A stretch of 15,048 bases of DNA from an uncultured Intrasporangium sp. (GTDB lineage Bacteria; Actinomycetota; Actinomycetes; Actinomycetales; Dermatophilaceae): positions 1 through 15,048 of the forward strand of contig CALMNV010000282.1 of NCBI GenBank assembly GCA_937873285.1. Reading direction: 5' to 3'. How positions within the stretch are numbered: the stretch's first letter is position 1; every line of letters begins with the position of its first letter. A program made the position numbers and the translations under genes. The notes beneath the pieces are model-generated. The model did no database searches. It saw nothing but the letters and a program-made list of their open reading frames with translations, and had not been told where the DNA came from. This document shows, piece after piece, positions 6,769-12,472 of this stretch.

Positions 6769-7950
6769 ATGACCCTCACCGTCGACCCGCGGGGGACCCG
6801 GCACACCGGGGGCGCCTGGCGGCCCGGGGACCCCGTCGGGCGGCGGTCGTTCCTCACGATCGGGGACCTGCCGCTCGAGCTGGGCCGCATCCTGCCCGAC
6901 GTGGTGGTCGCCTACGAGACGTGGGGCACGTTGAGCACCGCTCGCGACAACGTGGTGCTCGTCGAGCACGCCCTGACCGGCGACAGCCACGTCGTCGGTC
7001 CCGCAGGGGACGGGCACTCCTCGCCCGGCTGGTGGGAGGGCCTGATCGGGCCCGGGTGCCCGCTTGATACGAGGACGTGGTTCGTCGTGGCGGCAAACGT
7101 CCTCGGGGGATGCCAAGGGACGACCGGACCCGCGAGCCGGGCACCCGACGGCCGACCGTGGGGCGGCCGATTCCCGGCCATCACGATCCGCGACCAGGTG
7201 CGCGCGGAGGCATCCCTGCTGCAACGGTTGGGGATCTCCCGCCTGGCGGCGGTCATCGGTGGGTCGATGGGTGGCATGCGAGCCGTCGAATGGGCAGCCT
7301 CCTATCCCGAGCGCGTGGAGCGATCCATCGTGCTGGCGAGCACGGCATACGCCACCGCCGACCAGATCGCATGGTGCCAGCCCCAGCTGCTCGCGATCCG
7401 GCAGGACCCGGCCTTCGCTGGGGGGGACTACTACGACACGGGACGCAGCCCGGACGCCGGCCTCGGCCTGGCCCGACGCATCGCCCAGATCACCTATCGC
7501 ACCGACCTCGAGCTCGACGAGCGCTTCGGCCGAGAGCCGCAGCACGGCGAGAACCCCTTCGTCGGTGCAGACCGTGGCAGGTTCGCGGTGGAGAGCTATC
7601 TCGACCATCACGCAGGCAAGCTCGCGCGCCGGTTCGACGCGAACTCGTATGTCGTGCTCACGGAGGCGATGAACTTCCACGACGTCGGTCGGGGCCGTGG
7701 AGGACTGGCTGCCGCTCTCGCGAAGGTCACTGCAGCGTGCACGGTCGTTTCCGTCGACACCGACCGGCTCTACCCTCCGCGGCTGTCGGACGAGCTGGCG
7801 AGCCTGCTCCCGCACGCGGTTCGCGCCACGATCTCGTCGCCGCATGGCCATGACGGCTTCCTGCTCGAGGCCGAGCAGGTCGGGCTGGTGATCCGCGCCG
7901 CCCTGCAGGGTCCTGCAGGTCGGCGCGACGGGCACCGGCCCGAGTGTTGA
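6769..7950 (+). CDS. metX: Homoserine O-acetyltransferase
   Basis: 393 residues, normal for the family. MetX transfers acetyl from acetyl-CoA to L-homoserine, giving the O-acetylhomoserine used for methionine synthesis by sulfhydrylation or trans-sulfuration; it is cytoplasmic. Family marks are VVVAYETWGTLS, then NVVLVEHALTGDSHV, the oxyanion-loop NVLGGCQGTTGP, and an alpha/beta-hydrolase nucleophile elbow GGSMGG with S166. The other catalytic residues are D332 in VDTDRLYPP and H361 in HGHDGFL. The Cys/Gly-rich NVLGGCQGTTGP is typical of MetX rather than MetA. The ATG at 6769 is fixed by AAGGAG 6 bases upstream and by the SAM-IV riboswitch. An in-frame upstream extension from 6700 lies within the riboswitch and is not coding. 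No metY is adjacent. A hairpin follows directly after the stop, so metX appears to be a single-gene transcript. Confidence 0.95.
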   Translation: MTLTVDPRGTRHTGGAWRPGDPVGRRSFLTIGDLPLELGRILPDVVVAYETWGTLSTARDNVVLVEHALTGDSHVVGPAGDGHSSPGWWEGLIGPGCPLDTRTWFVVAANVLGGCQGTTGPASRAPDGRPWGGRFPAITIRDQVRAEASLLQRLGISRLAAVIGGSMGGMRAVEWAASYPERVERSIVLASTAYATADQIAWCQPQLLAIRQDPAFAGGDYYDTGRSPDAGLGLARRIAQITYRTDLELDERFGREPQHGENPFVGADRGRFAVESYLDHHAGKLARRFDANSYVVLTEAMNFHDVGRGRGGLAAALAKVTAACTVVSVDTDRLYPPRLSDELASLLPHAVRATISSPHGHDGFLLEAEQVGLVIRAALQGPAGRRDGHRPEC

Positions 7951-7952
7951 GC

Positions 7953-7966
7953 CGCCCCGTGGGGCG
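7953..7966 (+). terminator. Hairpin terminator behind metX
   Basis: CGCCCC-GT-GGGGCG begins two bases after the metX stop codon; the stem would open to five pairs with a CGTG loop. There is no U run, which is usual for hairpin terminators in high-GC actinobacteria. Confidence 0.5.
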
Positions 7967-8068
7967 CACCGGCCACCTCCCGAGGATCGCCGAGCGAGGG
8001 TGGCCTGCATCGGCGGCGCCGGTTGGGCCCGGTGACTCGGCGGCTGCTCGTGCCGGCGTCATTTCCGG

Positions 8069-8074
8069 TAGCGT
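8069..8074 (+). promoter_or_regulatory. Candidate -10 element (TAGCGT) for the universal stress gene
   Basis: TAGCGT sits 47 bp before the GTG in the 165-bp gap after metX, in a locally less GC-rich patch (ATTTCCGGTAGCGT). It would give a leader of about 35 nt containing the AGGAGGT site. No clear -35 box is visible. Confidence 0.4.
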
Positions 8075-8101
8075 CGCAGGACACGCCTCAATCGTCGTCA
8101 C

Positions 8102-8108
8102 AGGAGGT
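8102..8108 (+). promoter_or_regulatory. Consensus ribosome-binding site for the universal stress gene
   Basis: AGGAGGT, a full match to the anti-Shine-Dalgarno core, lies 7 bases before the GTG at 8116. It decides against the earlier in-frame GTG at 8023. Confidence 0.75.
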
Positions 8109-8115
8109 CCGACAA

Positions 8116-8517
8116 GTGGCCATCGTCGTTGGTTACCTCGCCACCAAAGAGGGTCGAGCCGCGCTGAGACGAGCCGCGGAGGAGTGCCTCCTGCGCAACA
8201 CCAAGCTCATCGTCGTCAGCTCGCATCGTGGCGGCAAGGACTTCGACGCGGAAGAGGCCGCCCGGTTCGAGGACGAGCTGCTGCGGGTCGGCGAAGCCCT
8301 GCAGGAGCGGGGCCTGGAGCACGAGGTGCGTCAGCTGGTGCGAGGCAACGACCCCTCGGAGGACCTCATCGCGGTGGCGGAGGAGGCCGGAGCCGACTTC
8401 ATCGTCATCGGCCTGCGCCGTCGCAGCCCGGTCGGAAAGCTCATTCTCGGCTCCAACGCGCAGCGAATCCTGCTGGACGCCAGCTGCCCTGTCCTGGCGG
8501 TCAAGGCGACGGACTGA
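8116..8517 (+). CDS. Universal stress protein (UspA family)
   Basis: 133 residues, a single Usp domain. It starts with the first beta strand (AIVVGYLATKEGRAALRRAAEE) and ends with the ATP-binding signature: ADFIVIGLRRRSPVGKLILG then SNAQRILLDASCPVLAVK, with the G-x2-G-x9-G-S/T pattern near residues 99-114. This suggests the nucleotide-binding rather than the UspA-like non-binding class. One oddity is the first loop: the usual D in VGVDGS is replaced (VGYLATKEG), so ATP binding may be altered. The protein is cytoplasmic and its partner unknown. It has its own promoter candidate and a very strong ribosome-binding site, so it is probably well expressed. It lies between metX and the sigma factor gene as a single-gene unit. 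Confidence 0.92.
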   Translation: MAIVVGYLATKEGRAALRRAAEECLLRNTKLIVVSSHRGGKDFDAEEAARFEDELLRVGEALQERGLEHEVRQLVRGNDPSEDLIAVAEEAGADFIVIGLRRRSPVGKLILGSNAQRILLDASCPVLAVKATD

Positions 8518-8574
8518 CGAGGCCCCCGTCGGCGCCAGGTCCGGCCGGCGTCGCGCGGCTCGGCCTCGGCGTTT

Positions 8575-8580
8575 TATAAT
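8575..8580 (+). promoter_or_regulatory. Perfect -10 element (TATAAT) of the sigma factor gene promoter
   Basis: TTTTATAATGG is an isolated AT-rich island in very GC-rich sequence, with the exact consensus TATAAT. The predicted start point is near 8586, giving a leader of about 160 nt before the GTG at 8748. No TTGACA-like -35 is seen 16-18 bp upstream. The leader holds short inverted repeats (for example GGTC/GACC near 8660-8674) but nothing I recognise as a known RNA family. Confidence 0.7.
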
Positions 8581-8747
8581 GGTCGAGTAGCCGGAGCGCA
8601 AGAGGGAAAGCAGCGAATTCCACGCAGGGTTCGACCACGACAAGCCCCCGGTCCGGCACGAGACCAACCCCCCAAGCCGATCGTCATGGCGCCTGCCCGT
8701 TCGAGTGGCGCGCCGGACGACCTCGTGCGACGAAAGGCGACCCCAGC

Positions 8748-10493
8748 GTGCCGAAGGCGACACCCACCGGAGCCCCCCGAACCCTGCCCAAAGTGTTCCA
8801 ACACGACCCCATCCGAGCCCTGCTCGCCAAGGGCACTGCAACCGGGCAGGTGACCGGCGCCGACATCGCCAGCGCTCAGTCGCAGGCCGGTCTGGACCTT
8901 CGGCAGATGAAGCCGGTGCTCACCACGCTCGAGGCCCACGACATCGAGATCGTGGTCGTGCCGGCCGAGCGGACGGACGCGAACGGCGCGTCGAGCAATC
9001 GTGGAGCCAAGGGAGGCAGCGTGGCCACCAAGCCGAGGACCAGCGCAGGGACCAAGCAGGAAGCGACCAAGCAGGAAGCGACCAAGCAGGCCGCGACCAA
9101 GCAGGCAGCGAGCAAGCGCACCGCAGCCAAGGCGACCTCGGCGAAGGTTGCCGCAGGGTCGGGCGCAGCCGCTGCCGAAGCGGCGCCCAAGGGGGCGGCG
9201 GCCGCGGGCGCGCCCCCGACCGCGCGTCGCACGTCCAGCAAGGCCACGACCAGCGCAGGCTCGACCAGCAAGGCCGGAGCCGCGCGGGGTGGCGGCAAGG
9301 CTGCAAGCCCTGCCGACGGAGCAAGCGCCGAGCCCGCCGAGGCGGACCTCGGGCCGATCGACGGTGAGCCGGTCGAGCTCGGCGACGTCCAGCTCGACGA
9401 CGCCGACGTCGTCGTGGTCGAGGCCGACCTCGTGGACGCTGCCGACGAGCCGGACGGTCCCGCCGACCCGGCGGGCACGGCCACCGAGGCTGGCGCCGCC
9501 GCAGAGGAGACCGAGGAGACCGGCTTCGTCATCCGCGACGACGACGAGGACGACGCTCCGGCGCAGCAGGTCGTGACCGCCGGTGCGACCGCTGACCCGG
9601 TCAAGGACTACCTCAAGCAGATCGGCAAGGTCGCGCTGCTCAACGCCGAGCAGGAGGTCGAGCTCGCCAAGCGGATCGAGGCCGGGCTGTTCGCCGAGGA
9701 GAAGATCAACGCCGGCGACAAGATCGAGATGAAGCTCAAGCGCGAGCTCTGGTGGATCGCTCAGGACGGCAAGAAGGCCAAGAACCACCTCCTGGAGGCC
9801 AACCTCCGCCTCGTCGTCTCCCTCGCCAAGCGCTACACCGGTCGAGGGATGCTCTTCCTCGACCTCATCCAGGAGGGCAACCTCGGTCTGATCCGGGCGG
9901 TCGAGAAGTTCGACTACACCAAGGGCTACAAGTTCTCGACCTACGCGACGTGGTGGATCCGGCAGGCCATCACACGCGCCATGGCCGACCAGGCGCGGAC
10001 CATCCGCATTCCCGTGCACATGGTCGAGGTGATCAACAAGCTCGCCCGAGTGCAGCGGCAGATGCTGCAGGACCTCGGTCGTGAGCCCACCCCGGAGGAG
10101 CTCGCCAAGGAGCTCGACATGACCCCCGAGAAGGTCGTCGAGGTCCAGAAGTACGGCCGGGAGCCGATCTCGCTGCACACGCCGCTCGGAGAGGACGGCG
10201 ACAGTGAGTTCGGTGACCTCATCGAGGACTCTGAGGCGGTGGTCCCGGCCGACGCGGTGAGCTTCACCCTCCTTCAGGAGCAGCTGCACTCCGTGCTCGA
10301 CACCCTGTCCGAGCGCGAGGCTGGAGTCGTGTCGATGCGGTTCGGCCTCACCGACGGCCAGCCGAAGACGCTCGACGAGATCGGCAAGGTCTACGGGGTG
10401 ACGAGGGAGCGGATCCGCCAGATCGAGTCCAAGACGATGAGCAAGCTGCGCCACCCGTCCCGCTCCCAAGTGCTGCGCGACTACCTCGACTGA
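8748..10493 (+). CDS. sigA: Primary (housekeeping) RNA polymerase sigma factor
   Basis: 581 residues, group 1 sigma-70. Domains in order: a region 1.1-like N-terminus (about 2-70); an Ala/Lys-rich linker with TKQ[EA]A pentapeptide repeats (102-126); an acidic stretch (about 200-280, ending RDDDEDD); region 1.2 from [21 protein letters not shown] (283 on); region 2 with [37 protein letters not shown] and the -10-reading [20 protein letters not shown]; region 3; and region 4.2 with the [21 protein letters not shown] helix-turn-helix that reads the -35 box. The length and RpoD/HrdB-like conservation make this the essential sigma factor. The GTG at 8748 has only a weak GAAAGG site about 10 bases upstream. 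It has its own promoter (TATAAT at 8575) and a hairpin behind it. The N-terminal 280 residues are low-complexity and fast-evolving, while the C-terminal 300 are highly conserved. Confidence 0.96.
   Translation: MPKATPTGAPRTLPKVFQHDPIRALLAKGTATGQVTGADIASAQSQAGLDLRQMKPVLTTLEAHDIEIVVVPAERTDANGASSNRGAKGGSVATKPRTSAGTKQEATKQEATKQAATKQAASKRTAAKATSAKVAAGSGAAAAEAAPKGAAAAGAPPTARRTSSKATTSAGSTSKAGAARGGGKAASPADGASAEPAEADLGPIDGEPVELGDVQLDDADVVVVEADLVDAADEPDGPADPAGTATEAGAAAEETEETGFVIRDDDEDDAPAQQVVTAGATADPVKDYLKQIGKVALLNAEQEVELAKRIEAGLFAEEKINAGDKIEMKLKRELWWIAQDGKKAKNHLLEANLRLVVSLAKRYTGRGMLFLDLIQEGNLGLIRAVEKFDYTKGYKFSTYATWWIRQAITRAMADQARTIRIPVHMVEVINKLARVQRQMLQDLGREPTPEELAKELDMTPEKVVEVQKYGREPISLHTPLGEDGDSEFGDLIEDSEAVVPADAVSFTLLQEQLHSVLDTLSEREAGVVSMRFGLTDGQPKTLDEIGKVYGVTRERIRQIESKTMSKLRHPSRSQVLRDYLD
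9051..9125 (+). repeat. 15-bp repeats encoding TKQxA in the sigma factor linker
   Basis: Four 15-bp units, ACCAAGCAGG plus AAGCG, AAGCG, CCGCG and CAGCG, followed by one degenerate unit (9111-9125, SKRTA). They code for [20 protein letters not shown] in the basic linker between region 1.1 and region 1.2. The first two units are identical at DNA level, which suggests recent slippage. Confidence 0.92.
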
Positions 10494-10507
10494 CCGTGTC
10501 TTGGTCG

Positions 10508-10536
10508 CCTCGGCCACACGGCGTATGCCGCCGAGG
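10508..10536 (+). terminator. Hairpin behind the sigma factor gene, carrying the GTATGCCG octamer
   Basis: Outer arms CCTCGG (10508-10513) and CCGAGG (10531-10536) enclose an inner stem CGGC (10519-10522) and GCCG (10527-10530) with a GTAT loop; a CCACA bulge lies on the 5' side. It begins 15 bases after the stop and has no U run. It fits a rho-independent-like terminator of sigA, or an RNA 3'-end stabiliser. The loop and 3' inner arm form a copy of the dispersed octamer. Confidence 0.5.
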
Positions 10537-10600
10537 GCTGGGCTGGGTGCCGCAGGGCCGGGGCGGGTTGCCCCCGGCTGGGCGTGGGTAGGGGGTCGCC

Positions 10601-11398
10601 ATGGACTTCGTGCCCGCCACCGCCATCGTCACCGGGTCCGACTCCGGGATCGGCAGGGCCACCGCGGTGGCCCTCGCAGCCGCCGGCATGGACGTCGGAA
10701 TCACGTGGAACAGCGACGAGGCAGGCGCGGAGGCAACGGCGGCTGAGGTCCGCGAGCACGGCCGGAGCGCGTTCGTCGCCCACCTGGACGCGACCGACCT
10801 GACCCGCTGCGGCGACGTCGTCGACGGCCTCGCCTCGCGGCTCGGCGGCCTGGACGTCTTCGTCAACAACGCCGGCACCGGCGACAACGGGCCCTTCCTC
10901 GAGATCTCGCTCGACGCGTGGCGGCATACCGTCGCCACCGACCTCGACGGCGCGTTCGTCTGCCTGCAACGAGCCGCACGGCACATGGTGCGGGCCGGTC
11001 GCGGCGGCCGTCTCGTCGCGGTGACCAGCGTGCACGAGCACCAGCCGCGGGTGGGGTCCAGCGCCTACGACGCCGCCAAGCACGGGCTTGGCGGGCTGGT
11101 CAAGACCATCGCGCTCGAGCTCGGGTCGCACGGGATCACCGCCAACGCCGTGGCACCCGGTGAGATCGCGACGCCGATGACCGGCCAGACCGACGAGGAC
11201 CCACGCCGCACCTCCCGGCCGGGGGTGCCGCTCGGCCGTCCGGGCGACGCCCGCGAGGTCGCCGCCGTCATCGCGTTCCTCGCGTCGCCCGCCGCCGGCT
11301 ACGTGACCGGCGCCTCGTGGGTCGTCGACGGCGGAATGCTCCAGATGGGCCCGCACGCCGGGTCGCATCTGGACAGTAACGCCTGGCGCGAGGGCTGA
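10601..11398 (+). CDS. SDR family NAD(P)-dependent oxidoreductase
   Basis: 265 residues, classical short-chain dehydrogenase/reductase. The Rossmann cofactor motif is TGSDSGIG (11-18); NNAG is near 88-91. The catalytic S143 sits in VTSVHE, and Y156-x3-K160 in AYDAAKHG. The structural N-x-V-x-PG motif appears as ANAVAPGEIATPM, and the C-terminus ends FLASPAAGYVTGASWVVDGG. The fingerprint is that of 3-oxoacyl-ACP reductase-like or glucose 1-dehydrogenase-like SDRs, but the substrate cannot be deduced. Absence of an acidic residue at the end of strand 2 (ITWNSDEAGAEAT has Asn/Ser there) leans towards NADP(H). The ATG at 10601 has GGGGGT 4 bases upstream. It is followed 10 bases later by a phosphoesterase gene, so the two are probably one transcript. 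Confidence 0.92.
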   Translation: MDFVPATAIVTGSDSGIGRATAVALAAAGMDVGITWNSDEAGAEATAAEVREHGRSAFVAHLDATDLTRCGDVVDGLASRLGGLDVFVNNAGTGDNGPFLEISLDAWRHTVATDLDGAFVCLQRAARHMVRAGRGGRLVAVTSVHEHQPRVGSSAYDAAKHGLGGLVKTIALELGSHGITANAVAPGEIATPMTGQTDEDPRRTSRPGVPLGRPGDAREVAAVIAFLASPAAGYVTGASWVVDGGMLQMGPHAGSHLDSNAWREG

Positions 11399-11408
11399 GG
11401 GCGGGCCA

Positions 11409-11918
11409 GTGCGGCTGCTCGTGATGGCCGACACCCACGTGCCGCGGCGGGCCCGGGCGCTGCCGCCGCCGCTCTGGGCGGAGGTCGAGCGGGCCGACCT
11501 CGTCGTGCACGCGGGGGACTGGGTGCAGGCCACCCTGCTCGACGAGCTCGAGGCGCGGGCGCACCGGGTGCTCGGGGTGTGGGGCAACAACGACGGGGCG
11601 GACCTGCGGTCGCGGCTGCCCGAGGTGGCCTACTGCGAGATCGAGGGCGTCCGCGTGGGCGTCGTGCACGAGACCGGCCCGAGCCAGGGGCGCGAGCATC
11701 GGCTCCGCGCCCGGTTTCCAGACCTCGACCTGCTCGTCTTCGGGCACTCGCACATCCCCTGGGACACCGACGTCGACGGGTTGAGGCTGCTCAACCCGGG
11801 CTCGCCGACAGACCGCCGGCGTCAGCCGCACGGCAGCTACCTCACGCTCACCGTCTCGCGGGGCGAGATCTGCGACGTGTGCCTCCATCGGGTGCCGCCG
11901 CGGCCGGGGCACGACTAG
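11409..11918 (+). CDS. YfcE/MJ0936-type metallophosphoesterase
   Basis: 169 residues of the calcineurin-like superfamily. All metal-ligand motifs are present in order: D8-x-H10 (MADTHVP), HAGDW (about 34-38), GNND (about 58-61), VVHE (about 85-88) and GHSHIPW (about 112-118), followed by LLNPGSPTDRRR, which is characteristic of the YfcE group. Such enzymes are small Mn- or Ni-dependent phosphodiesterases of unclear natural substrate. The start is the GTG at 11409, ten bases after the SDR stop, implying coupled expression. The gene ends at a palindromic hairpin shared with the converging gene. Confidence 0.9.
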   Translation: MRLLVMADTHVPRRARALPPPLWAEVERADLVVHAGDWVQATLLDELEARAHRVLGVWGNNDGADLRSRLPEVAYCEIEGVRVGVVHETGPSQGREHRLRARFPDLDLLVFGHSHIPWDTDVDGLRLLNPGSPTDRRRQPHGSYLTLTVSRGEICDVCLHRVPPRPGHD

Positions 11919-11930
11919 CGAGCACGCGTC

Positions 11931-11960
11931 GCCCGCCGGCGGGCTCAGCTGGCCCTGAGC
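11931..11960. terminator. Two-way terminator between converging genes
   Basis: GCCCGCCGGCGGGC (11931-11944) is a perfect 14-bp palindrome lying in the 26-bp gap between the phosphoesterase stop and the stop of the minus-strand ATP-binding protein gene. Directly beside it GCTCAG (11943-11948) and CTGAGC (11955-11960) form a second hairpin within the last codons of that gene. Being palindromic, it can act in both directions. No U run. Confidence 0.6.
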
Positions 11961-12346
11961 CGAAGGTGCAGCCTCACGCTCGTCTCTCGAGCGGCGTGCG
12001 AGATGGTCAGGGCGTCCGCGAGGTGCTGGGCCAGCCACAGGCCGCGACCGCCGAGCGCGTCGGGGGTGGGAGAGCGGACGGCGGGCACGACACCGCTGCC
12101 GTCAGCGTCCCGCACGTCGAAGACGAGCTCGTCGCCGGTGTGCAGCACGTGCACGACGCCCTCACCGCCGCCGTGCATGATGCTGTTCACGGCGAGCTCG
12201 TGGACGGCCAGCACGATGTCGCTCACCCGGTCGGGCGTGTGCGCGGAGGCCACGTCCGCCACCGCCGAACGCAGGTCGTGCAGGTCGGAGCGCCCGAAAG
12301 CGATCCGAGCCAGCTCCCGACCTGTTTCAGGCGTGGCGTCGTCCAC
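11945..12346 (-). CDS. RsbW-like ATP-binding protein (GHKL/HATPase_c_2 anti-sigma type)
   Basis: About 133 residues, a single GHKL ATPase domain. The N box is AVHELAVNSIMHGGG, the G1 box DVRDADGSG, and the G2 box GGRGLWLAQHLADAL; the N-terminus (SDLHDLRSAVADVA) matches stand-alone RsbW/SpoIIAB relatives that are common in Actinobacteria. Such proteins often bind sigma factors or anti-anti-sigma factors, but no sigma-B-type gene or STAS partner lies beside it, so the target is unknown. Start: GTG at 12344-12346 gives a compact domain. An ATG at 12398-12400 would add 18 residues; it has GAGGAGG 13 bases upstream, but its codons are far poorer in third-position GC and include a TTA, so I prefer the GTG. 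It lies downstream of the transglutaminase gene on the same strand, with a hairpin between. Confidence 0.82.
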   Translation of the reverse strand: MDDATPETGRELARIAFGRSDLHDLRSAVADVASAHTPDRVSDIVLAVHELAVNSIMHGGGEGVVHVLHTGDELVFDVRDADGSGVVPAVRSPTPDALGGRGLWLAQHLADALTISHAARETSVRLHLRLRAS

Positions 12347-12435
12347 GTGATCATCGTGCCACCTCGAATCCGCCGGAGGGGCGGTTGGGACTAACAGCAT
12401 TCGCGCCGACCGGCCTCCTCGGTGCGGGGCGAGCC

Positions 12436-12459
12436 GCGCCACCGGGTGCCGGGCGGCGC
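12436..12459 (-). terminator. Candidate hairpin terminator behind the transglutaminase gene
   Basis: GCGCC (12436-12440) pairs with GGCGC (12455-12459), with an inner CGG/CCG stem, 13 bp past the transglutaminase stop on the minus strand. It lies in the 126-bp gap before the ATP-binding protein gene, which suggests that the two genes may not be a strict operon. No U run, moderate stem only. Confidence 0.35.
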
Positions 12460-12472
12460 CGGACGCCATCGG

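Noticed and set aside
8621..8640. GGGTTCGACC in the sigA leader, resembling a tRNA T-arm.
   Set aside because: No acceptor, D or anticodon arms can be built around it, so it is not a tRNA.
8686..8853. Overlapping 55-codon frame starting at ATG 8686 in the sigA leader and running across the sigA start, with a CPKC-like motif.
   Set aside because: No Shine-Dalgarno, codon third positions do not favour GC in this frame, and it mostly mirrors the sigA coding sequence in another frame.
8574..10517. 647-codon minus-strand open frame opposite sigA.
   Set aside because: Entirely antisense to a highly conserved sigma factor, Leu/Gly/Arg-rich and without motifs.
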